A DNA stretch of 64,000 nt from Paroedura picta (Eukaryota > Chordata > Lepidosauria > Squamata > Gekkonidae), in the NCBI RefSeq assembly GCF_049243985.1, contig NC_135373.1, forward strand, positions 95,971,213 to 96,035,212, read 5' to 3'. The notes beneath the pieces are model-generated. The model made no database searches, had not been told where the DNA came from, and saw nothing but the letters and a program-made list of their open reading frames with translations. Made by a program: the position numbers and the translations under genes. Within the stretch, counting starts at the first letter, position 1. Each line of letters starts with the position of its first letter. Shown piece after piece: positions 46,101-58,100 of the stretch.

Positions 46101-49100
46101 CACACTTGCCTTCCTTTCCTTGAATATGAAATGTTACCACTCCGCCTGTAGTATATGCTTCCCTCAGTGTTTACCTTTGTCAGGGTATGACAAACAGGAA
46201 GTTTCAGTCAAACCTACATTTACAGCATCTTTCCAAGTCTTCTTGCTGTTCTTGAAAGGAGTGTCTCCATGGAAAATCTTGTTCAAATGTGCAAGACTGT
46301 TTGGTTCCTTCTTTTTCACCCTGCCAAAAAGACTTGTTAGGCCTATTTTTGATAATAGTAAAGGAGGGTTACACGTCTGGGTCAGAAGGTTTGAGATTTA
46401 ATCTCTAGTTTCAGGTAGGAGGTTCTGGGGAGACAATTCTTACCTGAGACTCTAAAGAGCAGCAAATCAGAAATCTGTGGTTTGACTCACAGAAAGGTAG
46501 CTTTGTAGAGTGCCATAATCCCAACTAACAGCTTCTTAGAGTTTCTCTCTCTGTATCTTCAGGTGGATAAGATAGTGGAACAGTTGCAGCAATATGTTCA
46601 GAGCTATGACCTGGCTGCCCTTCGGGATTACTGGAGTTACCTGGAGAGGCGTCTTTTCAGTCGATTGGAGGATGTGTACCGACCTACGGTGAACAAGTTG
46701 AAGATCAGTTTGTACCGCTACTACCTCGTTCATACAGTGCAGGTAAGTGACAAGTGGTGAGTTTGTGTCCAGATAGGATGGTCTTGTTAGAATGCCTTGT
46801 CATGCAAGCTCTGTCTTATCAAACCCTGTCTCCATCTGCCTTCGCCAATTGCTCTGACTGTGTTTGGTGGTCCGATAAAGCTCTTACAGCTTTATCAGGA
46901 CCTCTGTTAAAGCAAGAATAAAAGATATCTAAGCCCCATTCTGTTTAATTTATTTCTAGACATCCAGAAATGACAAGACTCAGGAATTCTTTCTGAAGCA
47001 GGCCTCGGAACTTCAGAACCAGGCTGAGTGGAAGGAGTGGTTTGTGTTGCCCTTCATCCTGAATCCAGAAACAAACCCTACTTTTGGCACATATTTTTCC
47101 CGCCAGTGGGCAGACACCTTCATTGTGTCTTTGCACAACTTCCTCAGTGTCTTATTTCAGTGCATGCATATCCTTTTATATGTCAAAGAATCATCTGGAG
47201 TCTGTAGCTTATTGCTCTTTCTACAGTTGGAGTGGGTAGCTGTTTTGCCAGTGATTGCTTAGGTGGCTATTCTTTTCTCCTAGTTGTTGGTTCAGATGTT
47301 TCGTTTTGCAGTAAGTAATTATTCTCAACTAGACTCACCTAGAATTAAGCAGACAAAATTCAGACATAGAAACTGTCTGTGTTTGTTCTTCATGACAGCT
47401 TACAGAAATGGACAGACAAAATCAGCTGGACTTCATAATCCACTGCCAAAGATTTGGCTGACCTAATATAAATCAATGTGTGAAATTCAATCCAAGCTTC
47501 ATCCATTTATTTTTTTGTTCCTCCTGGCACCCTTGACTTTTTGCCTACAAAATGCCTATCTTGCCTTTTAGCTTCCTGTCAACAGCACACTGCTAATCTT
47601 TGCCTTATATGGGATTTTCCCAGCCTTAAAACCAAACTGATCTTATTCCCTCTTTGCTGAAACTGCTCTGTTGTTTGATAGTCCATAGCAATTGTGAAGA
47701 GTCCAGAACTTCACAGCTGAACAACCAGTACCCTTGTAAACTCACAAGTTTTAGGTGACATCTGGTTTTTAGCTTGTTCTTTGTGATATTTTTAAAATAT
47801 CTGAACCGCATTTTCCTCCCACAATGTAGGCCTCAAAATGACTTGCGGAATAAAAATCAGAAATCACAGTTTTAAAACAATACATTTAACAAGCAGCCTC
47901 TCTATTACCACATGGCAAAAATCACATGCATACAATCTGGTGTGTGCAGTTTTGTAGACTACTGAAGGGATGGGTGCCTTTCTCACTTCTCAATGAGGAC
48001 ATTTCATAAAACTGTAGTCAGTGAGAACATCATGGCCCCTGCCACTTTCTTGGTTCATGGATCCAGTAACAAAACATGGCAAAAATGATTGGAGGTGTGT
48101 GGTGAGGTAGGTGTGAGGTTTTCAGGTTGTGAAAGTCTTTAAAGAATACTAGCACCTCACAATGAAGGTTTAAATAAGTTGGCAGTCACTGTTAAAATTC
48201 AAGACTTGGGGGTGGTACAGATATAATTTTAAACCATATAAAAGACACCTAAAATAAGCCTCTTCTGGCTTACGTGTTGGCTGCCACATTCTGAGCCAAA
48301 CTCAGAATACTTCTAGAAACTACTTAGGCTTTGATGAATGTCCAGAGGGAGGGATTTCACTTGGGTCTTAAGTCTTTCAACCTTAACCTTTCTTACCTGT
48401 CCCAGTCATCTTGAACTTTGATGAAGAGTGTCAGAGAAGTAATTTTCTGCAAGAAGAAAATGAAACTCTGCGACAAAAGGTGAGATGGAAGCTTCTGGAG
48501 TCTCGGTTTTATTAAACATATTTTCTAACATGGAACTTAAGCTGTTTCCACACAGGTTGTCTGCCCCAGGCTCAGTGCTGCTGGAAAGTGGATTTTTCCC
48601 TCTGATTTTTCCAAAAGTTTTATGTCAGAGTTTTGGAAAAGCTCATGGCAGAGCCTGGCTGGCTGCTGTGTGAGCCAGAAAATTAGAATTTTCTTGGTCC
48701 TGCCCAAATGGCAGCCATTTTTTTCTACAGTGACCAGTTGCCCCCCACTGGGAGTTTTTTGGGTTTTCTTTTAATGGGCAAGTGAATATTATATGAAAAC
48801 TAGTAAAAAAGCCCATTGTTTGAAGAAGACAATGGGCGCTAGCAGGTGGGGACCAGAGCAAGCGGCAGGCGAGGGACAGAGCGAGGGACAGGCTACCTGA
48901 AAGAGGAGGCGGGCGGCGTCTCCTCTGCATTTTTTTGTTCTTCTGCGGCTTTCCCGGCGGCTCCATTGTGTTCTGGGGCCATGAGGGCAGGGAGCACCCA
49001 GCAGCTGCGCTGTGGGCGGCTGCCGGGGCTCCCAGGGCGCCGGCTTGAAGCGGCGAAAGGCTCCTCCAGGGGATTTTTTTTTCTGCTGGCTCTCGTGGGC

Positions 49101-52100
49101 GTGCCGGCTTGGAGCTGCGAAAGGCTCCCACAGGGTTAATGTTTTTCTGCTGGCTCTCGTGGGCGTGCCGGCTTGGAGCTGTGAAAGGCTCCTACAGGAG
49201 TTTTTTTTTCTGCTGGCTCTCCTGGGCGCCGGCTTGGAGCTGCGAAAGGCTCCTACAGGGTTAATGTTTTTCTGCTGGCTCTCGTGGGCGGCGGCTTAGA
49301 GCTGCGAAGGGCTCTTACAGGAGTTTTTTTTTCTGCTGGCTCTCGTGGGCGTGCCGGCTTGGAGTTGCGAAAGGCTCCTACAGGAGTTTTTTTTTCTGCT
49401 GGCTCTCCTGGGCGCCGACTTGGAGCTGCGAAAGGCTCCTACAGGAGTTTTTTTTTTTGCTGGCTCTCCTGGGCGCCGACTTGGAGCTGCGAAAGGCTCC
49501 TACAGGAGTTTTTTTTTCTGCTGGCTCTCCTGGGCGCCGGCTTGGAGCTGCGAAAGGCTCCTACAGGAGTTTTTTTTTTTGCTGGCTCTCGTGGGCGTGC
49601 TGGCTTGAAGCTGCGAAGGGCTCCTACAGGAGTTTTTTTTTCTGCTGGCTCTCCTGGGCGCCGGCTTGGAGCTGCGAAGGGCTCCTACAGGAGTTTGTTT
49701 TTGTCTGCTGGCTCTCGTGGGCGCCGGCTTGGAGCTGCGAAAGGCTCCTCTGGGGGTGTTTTTTTTTTCTCTCCAGCTTCTCGGTGGCTGGAGTCTTGTG
49801 TTTGCGTCGGCGGCTCCCTTGGGGTCCGGCCTGACGCGGTGAGAGGCGCTTTGCGCCTCTCGCCGCGTCAGGCCGGGAGCAACTGCGAGGCGCGCTGCGC
49901 GCGGCTCGCAGTTGCTGGGGCTGGGAATCGGAGGGACCAATCGGCAGGCGCTTCGCACCTGCCGATTGGTCCCTCCGATTGTCTGTCGTGAGGAAGGGTC
50001 CAATCCGGACCCTTCCTCATCACGGACAAAGCCCACCTCAAGGCCCCTTAACGAATTATTTAGTCCGTGGCGCCCGCGGCGCCACGGGCGGTGTACAGAT
50101 GGCGCCCGCGGCGCCATGGGCCGTGTACAGATAAGCCTAACAATATGCATAATAGGTTCTCTGAATTCCCACCTTTCATTAAAAACAATAGTCTCTAGCA
50201 CAGCCTTTCTCAACTTTTTTACCATTAATAGACTCCTAAAACATTCTTCAGGCTTTGAGAAACCCCAGAAGTGGTGGAATCATGCAAAGAATGGTGGGGA
50301 AGCATAGCTGTGTACACACCTGGCACCCCTCCACTTCCCACCTCCTCCAGGGCATCATTGGCCATTTGGGAGCAGGGGGAGGTCAACCTGATCATATATG
50401 GCCATTTCACTGGCAAATATTTAACATGCTTAAAATATATATATTTAAAATGAATTAACTCCCACCCATTTAGGAAACCCTTCCAGGGCCCTCACAAAAC
50501 CCTGGTTGAGAAAGCCTTTTGTGGTAAAGGTATAAGGGAAAATCCATATTGGTACAACAAAAGGGATTAAACGCAGCTTTTTGTCTTTAAATGAAAGCTG
50601 GGAAGTTCAGAGAACCTGCTACATGTTACTATAACATATTGATAAAACAAAATTCAGTTGCAGATTTTTTAAAAGCTGAAAAACCCGTGGGGTGGGGAGG
50701 CTCCTGCTTAGATTCTGCTGCTTCTTATCTCCTTTCAAATGCCTTCTGGGTTTTGAGTGCCTTTCCTTCTCCATTCCTGCCAACAGACATTTCACTGGTG
50801 TGAGCTTCCCTTTCGCTGGCTCCTTCCACCGAGCCTTAAACCTTAAGTCTTCTGCTTTCTCCAGCTGGTGTAATCCTTAAAACTTTGCCTCCACCTCTTA
50901 CATTGCGCAGGCAGCATCTAATCTACAGTGTGGCAGGAAACGAGGGCTTCAGTCAATCACCTCTCATTTTTAACCTGCATTACTTCTAAGGCGATTGGTT
51001 CGTGGCTCAAGTTAGCAATCTCCTTGGAATGCAGAAGATCTCAGGTTCACCCCTTAGCATTTCCAGTTAAAAAGAATCAGGTAGTAGTAGATTTTAACTG
51101 AGATCCTGGAAAGCTGCTGCCAGTCCAAGTAGACAGCACTGACCTTGATAAACCAATGAGCTGTATAAGGCAGCTTCATGTGTAAGTGGGAGAGGCACGA
51201 TTTCCCCCCCACCCCATGGGTGTGTCTTCCAGGTGTGACTGGCTCCCATAGACTTCTAGAAGAGAAAGTAAATTCAAAGCTGCATTGTCACAGAAAGCAT
51301 AAAGATGCATAAAGGTTGAATGATAGTCCTGACCTTGCATCTGGTAGATGCCAGGAGGGCAGGGAGGTTATGTAGAATTAGCAAGGCGGGAAACTGAGAT
51401 GAATTTCTCTCTGTTCCCTCTTCCCCCCTTTTTTAGCTGTTTGCCTTGCAGGCAGAGTACTACCGGATGAAGAAGGAAGAACCACAGCAGCAGGAAGAAG
51501 AAGAGCTGATCCTTCATCACAAACTGCCTTCCTATGTGACCAACATGGACCGCTTGGGGGATTCAGAGCTGTGAGTCTGTTGGCTGAAGGCTGGGTCGGA
51601 GAATTACATGGCTGGAGGACAGAGATGGAGCCTAGCCCCCTTATTGTAGTTGGCTTGATGACCAGCCTGGGAAGGCAACTTCAAAGAAGTGTGTGCTAAT
51701 TCCGAAAGGCAGACATCTGGAGGGCTATCTGAGTTGTTTTTCACCTCCAGGGTCTTTGTGTTTGCCAGAGATATTAAAGCTCACTTAGTGAACAGCTTCT
51801 GTGACAACCTTTATCTCCCTGTAGATGCTCCATAACTCCTAAAATAGTGAGTGAATTCTTCTTGTGCTTGCTGTGCTGGCAGCTCATGGAAGTTTTAGAG
51901 TTGCATTCACATATCTGCTTGGGAGGGACCAGCCATCTGTGGTTGGGGCTGCAGACATGATAATATTCTAGTACAGTGCACTGTATGGTATATAGTAATT
52001 TATGCAAAAAGAAAAAATCATGTCTCTATGCCAAGGATGCTAGAAGAGTGGAGGGGAAGGGGAAAGAAAATGGGAGAACATATGAGTGAAGAGTTCCAAT

Positions 52101-55100
52101 ATGCACAACTCAAGTTACATTTTAAGATATGCTTTTGGCAGGGCAATGACAGGTAAGGCTCTGAATTGCTCAGAGGTTCATTATGCACAGCTGGGGAAGT
52201 GGTTGATCGACAAACTTGAAAGAAGTCTGGCATAGCTTTGACAGCGTAACCTGGAAAGTTCTTGGTTAACCAGTCATTGTGGTATTATGTTACAAACTAA
52301 AGGCCCTTGACTCTTCTGCTTTGAGCTTATATTCCGTGTGGGGTCCTTATCTTGCCTCCTTCACGGTCTCTCTCCTCTCCCCCTCCCCAGTGACATGACT
52401 TGCAGCCAGAGAAGCACAACTCACTCACTTCAGTCTCGTGGGGGATTCCTGTCCTCCCTCCTGCCTCAGGGCAAAAAGGGTCCCTCTAGAGTGACGCAGA
52501 CTGCAGGGACATCCTCGGCACAGGCTGCTGTGCCACTGGTGGGCAAGAAGGAGCAATCAAATCACCAGGTGAGGTGGAGCACGAGCAGCCAAGGCGTCTG
52601 TGTTTTGTGTCTCAATGATTCTAATGAGTGTACAGAAACTCCCCTGCCCCCTTTTTCCTCTATTACTATCTATTGAAAAGTAGGTCAGGAGTCTGTCATC
52701 AATGTTGCATTGCACTGAAGCCTTTTCCCAGCATTTACATAAAGAGAAAGGTATGTTATAGACCCAAAATTGTGTCTGTCATAAAACAATCTGCAAGCTT
52801 TTGAGCTCTTTAGAATGCTTCATCAGGCTAGATTGTGTTGAGTACACAGAAAACATTCATGTTTATGTTTTCTTTCCTTTGTCTCAACCACTTGATGTGG
52901 CTGAGCGCCATGTAAACAAATCCCATTTATTCTGCAGCACATCCTACTTTCTGTGTTAAGACTGCAACTGCCTGGTCAGCCTTAGAACAACTTTCCCTAC
53001 CTACCTCCAACATTAGGAAGAGTTCTGTGGAAGGCAAAAGCTCACACACCTGTTTGTGATGTTTTGGTTGATTGCAATAAGATTTCAGGAATTTGTCTTT
53101 AGTCCTAATGGTATTAATTGCAGCATTTGTCTATAAAAGTAAAGTTTAAAAAAAAATCCTGAAGTTCTTGCTATCCAATGATGTTTTGCTGGGCATTACT
53201 TGTAGACAATTTCAGGTAGTTTCTTGGAAAGGGTGACTATTTAAAGGTAAATAAAAAGGGCATAGGAACCCTAGGTAATACCTAGCAGCTGTTGCTTATG
53301 GTTGTGCTATTATTGTTGTGCTGTTTTCAAGCTGAGTATCAGGAGAAATGAAAGAGATCTTTCTCTGTGCTTCTAAACCAGTGGTTCTCAACCTTCCTAA
53401 TGCTGCGACCCTTTAATACAGTTCTTCATGATGTGGTGACCCCCAACCATAAAATTATACAAGTATTCTTTCACAGAAATTAAACCGAAACTGACCAATG
53501 GTTTGAAGATCCATTGTTCATGATTGTATATAAATTGTTTTTCCCCCCTGGGGTTTCTCAGTTCAGTTCTGCCTCTTGTCCCACCATGCTGATCTCACTC
53601 TTTTCCCCCTGCTCCAGACAGACGAATGCTTTCTCTTGATCTACCCCGCAAGGCTGTTGTGTAGATGCCTCCCCCAGCCAAGCTGCTTGCCCTGCCGCAA
53701 CCCCTGTGAAAGAGTCGTTCGACCCCCAAAGGGGTCCCAACCCCCAGGTTGAGAACCACTGTTCTAAACAATATTTATTGTGTCCCATAAGTGCTCATGC
53801 ATTTTGGTAAGGGACCCAAACATGACAAATCCCCTCCTTGTCTTCCAGAGCAGCAAAGGGAAGGAGGTGACAAGTAGCTGCAAGGAAGCAAAAAGCCCCT
53901 TCAGTGGATTGATGGCACCAGAGTCCAGTTCCCTGCAGCAGCGTCAGAGGCGCTTGCAGGATCATGGGAAGGAGCGGAAGGAGCTTTTATCTAAAACAAC
54001 TTCCCAGGTAGGGGCTGGTTTCTGAGATGGATTGGACTGCTGGCTTGCGCATTGTTTTTGTGTTTGATGAAAGACATGCAGATGTTCTAGTGATGCTCCA
54101 CCCCTGCTCTAAGAGATACTAACCATGAGTGTGATCAGGCTGCTCTGTTACTTTTCTGTGGGCACGTGTTGGATTTCCAGAACCTTGATTACAAGATTTT
54201 GAAGAGTAGGTGACTGGTGCTCTAGTTGTAGGTGTCCTACATGAAATGGTCATAAAGTGATTGCTTTTTTTAATTTTTAAACCCTGTCTCTAATCTTTCC
54301 TACTGTCGTATTTGGCTCCTTCTGTTGAACTTTTTCGACCAGAACTTTCCATTGGGTCTCTGCCTTCTCTTTACTGGGCAGAAATGTCCATTTAGACTAT
54401 AAGACTGTAGGATTTATTTATTTATTTTTGCTTAATGCACTTTGTTGTTAAATCTCAGCCATTCCATTGCAAAGTCATCAGGTTAGGGGATAATTCCATT
54501 AGGGTAGTTGTGTTAATCGTTAAGGTGCTGCAAGATTCTGGCTTATTTTTGCCACAACAGGCTAACAGTTTTATTCCAGCATAAGCTGTTACGGACCAAT
54601 TACGCAATACCTAAGTCTAGTCAAGGAAATAGAGAGACCTTTAGATGGCTGCTGAGCATAACCAGTCAGTGAAGTAGTCTCTGCTTCAAAAAAGCTATCA
54701 TTGGAATACAATGTGGTTGAGTCTTTCACCCACCAACTTGTTCCTGCCTCTTACCTAGCCGCCATTTCCCCAAAAGCACCAGTCTGTGCTTAAAGCTCTT
54801 TAACAACCTCTGCTGAGGACCTTTGCTGAAAAAAGAAAGAATCTGCCTTTGTTGCTCTTTGCCTTCTGTGAGTGCCCTTATTGCCGTGGGAGAAGTTGGC
54901 ACATTCCGGCATTTCCAGCCAGGGCAATTCTTTCCAGGCCTCCACTTGATACCTTAAGATCACTTTGGCCATCTTCACTCTCCTAAGCACTTTTCTTTTA
55001 AAAGAAATCTTTAGATGTTTGCTGAGTTTTTCATTAAAGGCTTTGTTGTCAGCTTCAGCATGGCCTTCCCAAGTCAGAACAGAACAAGAGTGCTATTTCT

Positions 55101-58100
55101 GCCCTGTTTGGGTCTAGGTAGAATACCAAGCTGGTTGAAGTTTATTTTAAAAAGATGTTCTCAATCTTTATTCTCAGCAGGCCAGAAAAGTTGAAGATAA
55201 GTATTTAAATGTGGGGAAGTCCAGAATTTCTCTCATGCAGAACTGGCGCTTTGGCAAGGGGCCAGGGGTAGGCACCTACTGTGTATGGAGAATGTCCCAA
55301 GCTCAATCCTGAGCTCAGATAACAGGATTTGGACAAAGCTGACCTTTGCAGGAGAGCTGCTATCCCTGCTAGGTGGACCTGTGGTAGCTAACTCGATAGG
55401 GAAGTAGCTTAATATTTTCTGGCAGCCATGCTTGGACAGTGCCCATATCGGGGCTCGTGAGCCTAAGTGTGATGGTTTGGTGTTACAGTGGGACTAGCTA
55501 TTTAGTCCTTGATGTTGCTTTTCACAGGTATCATAGCGATAGCATGAAGCCCCCACTGCACAAGAGAGGGTTCCCCTCCTCTTTTTAGCTCTTTTGAGGA
55601 GAGGGCTGTGGCTGTGGCTCAGTGATGGAACATCTGCTGTGTGCGGAGAAGATTTCAGGTTCCATCTCAGCTTCTCCAGTTGAATCAGGTAGTGGCTGGT
55701 GTGAACAACCTTCACCTTGTGCCGTGGAAAACTACTGCTGGTCTGAGTAGACAATACTGATCTTGGTGGATGAAAAGGTGTGATCTAGTATAAGGCAGGT
55801 TCAGGAGTGTTTACTAATCAAAGTATTTCTGCCTTTATCTCTTATTCAGTGTTTCCTTGTTTCTTTTCACATATCAGTCAATGGCACAAGTATTTTCAGT
55901 TCAGGTATAGGGCTTTAATGCTGCGCTTCGACATACTCTGTGACTCTTCTAACCCTGGCGAGGTGTGGAATGATGTCTTTGCCATGTAAGCCACAAACTG
56001 TGTCCTCTGAGTGTTGTACACTGTCCATGCTTTTCACACAAGGTGCTCTTCTTCCAAGCAAGTGCAAATGATGCTATGTGTGCCAACCAAGCTCTTCCCC
56101 ATCGAGGCATTTGCTGCTTATTACCCTCCATGTGCCTGGTGCCAGTTTAGCTGCTTACGTGGTGCAATAAAACTGGCTCTGTAGCACACTGAAACGTGCG
56201 TGAATAGCTTGACAGATTCTCCTGACTTGCTACACTGTACACAGGGTCCTTCTCTTGATTCAGGCACAGACCACTGAGCGGAAGCTGGAGGTTCTTTCCA
56301 CTGAAACAGAGACAGCTCTTGAGCCGCACGCAGAGCAAACGGAAACCCTAATGAAAACCTTCGGGTCGGGCCTGGATACTGGAGGGATCAGGCAGGAGCA
56401 GCCATTCATTGTCTTGAGCCAGGAAGAGTATGGAGAGCACCACTCGTCCATCATGCATTGCCGGTAAGGAGGGTCTGCGTGTGTGGGAGGTGGGGTAAGG
56501 GCAGAGGTAGTCAAACTGTGGCCCTCCCAGATGTCCATGGACTACGTTCACTGGCAGGGGCTCATGGGAATTGTAGTCCATGGACATCTGGAGGGCCGCA
56601 GTTTGACCACCCCTGGGTTAGAGGGAGCCACTGTGGTTTGGGGAAGACTGGAATTCTGGGCTGAGGTGTGGGTTTAACCCAAGGGTGGCCTTAGGAAAGG
56701 CCCAATCTCTCAGCTCCACTTTCCACAGCTTGTTTTTGCAAAGGATCCTGCATATTAGGACACTGCTGGTTTCCAGTAGAGAATATCTAGGACATAGAGG
56801 GAAGGACTGGCTGGCCACATTTTGGAAGAGGTGGCTGTAAATATGAACGTTTGCAAGGGATAATGGCATAATGTACTTCTCCATTTAGCGTCGACTGTTC
56901 TGGGCGAAGAGTGGCCAGTTTGGATGTGGATGGGGTCATCAAGGTGTGGTCCTTCAATCCCATTATGCAGACCAAAGCTTCTTCCATTTCCAAATCGCCC
57001 CTTCTTTCCCTGGAGTGGGCTACCAAACGAGACAGGCTGGTGAGTAGATGGAGTTGTTGCAATGGCTGTGGCTACTGAAATCTCTTCAGTCTCTGTGCAA
57101 CTAATAGAGTCTGTGCCACTAATGTTTGTCTTGGGTGTCCCAGGGTTTTTGGGTGGGCCTAAGCTACTGCATGGTCTTTCCAATAGTCTTTGTATGAGTA
57201 CTTGCTCCCTTCCTTTGACTTGCCAGGGCAGTTGATTCCATTTCTGTGTATTTAGTAGATTTCAGCTACCTTGTTTTGAGAGCTGGTTTTGGTTGCAGTT
57301 GTTGCTGGGTAGTGGAGTTGGGACAGTTCGTCTCTACGATACTGAGGCCAAGAAGAATCTTTGTGAAATCAGCATTGATGAAGACATGCCCAGGTAATCT
57401 TCTAAGGCCTCCCATCCCTTTCACCCTTGGTAGTTGTAAAATGAGTTGTTTGGTTTTGTAATTCATTTGCCCTTCTGCTGTCTGTGATACCACTTGACAG
57501 CTGTGTCAGAGGCCCCATCAGCCTGTCTCTTTTGTTCTAGTAGTGCTGCTGCCGGGGTGCTTTGGAAGTGCCTCTTTCTCCAGCAAGACGGAAGATAGAC
57601 AGGAGTAGCGCTGTGTTTGTTGGGAAGAGGCATTTTGGGGGAAGAGCTAGCGGACTTTGGGGGAGAACTTTAGCATCTGGGGAACCATGCTTCTGCAACT
57701 CCGGGAGAATCTGAACATTACAGGAGGCCACAATCTTTCATATGCTCTTGATTTGCTTGTGTGATTGGTCCTCAGCTAACCTTGGTTCTCTCCCAGCTAA
57801 CACTTTATGACTTAAGAGAAGCCAGGTGAGATCCCGGTACTTCATGGCTTCTGCTTCTTGTAACCTGAATGTGGTGACTTTTTTTGTGGGCCTACCGGGA
57901 CTTTGACCGAAGCTAGAAAATGACAGCTTTTCCTTCTGGCTGTCTAGTCATCTTCTCTCTGTGTGTCTCTGTGTGTGTATTCACAGGGTGTTTTGCATTT
58001 CAGGATCCTCTCCCTGGCGTGCAGCCCTAGCGGAGCCTCCTTTGTCTGCTCTGCTGCGGCGTCTGGGCTGGTCAGCCATCTGGACCTGGTAGCTCCAGAT

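Larger units (their letters stand above)
48800..50131 (-). mobile_element. non-autonomous Helitron with internal minisatellite and hairpin cluster
   Basis: Read on the minus strand, it starts TCTGTACACGG, preceded by A (complement of 50132). It ends with a 9-bp-stem hairpin (48811-48837), seven bases, then CTAG (48803-48800), followed by T (48799). TC start, subterminal hairpin plus CTAG and an A/T insertion site are the Helitron signature. There is no Rep/helicase frame. The interior holds a 62-bp tandem array and six hairpins. It lies in WDR91 intron 4, antisense to the gene. Confidence 0.8.

Noticed and set aside
48397-48407. GT-AG reading of WDR91 intron 3 using the AG in tcccag
   Set aside because: It removes conserved residues and needs a donor that breaks the frame; the AT-AC pair restores the protein exactly.
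49035-49780. CRISPR-like array
   Set aside because: Units are contiguous tandem repeats without unique spacers, in a vertebrate Helitron.
49284-49991. 235-codon plus-strand open frame and overlapping minus-strand frame 49500-50225
   Set aside because: They run through the 62-bp minisatellite and hairpins; repeats plus poly-T/poly-A tracts make accidental open frames, and the peptides are low-complexity.
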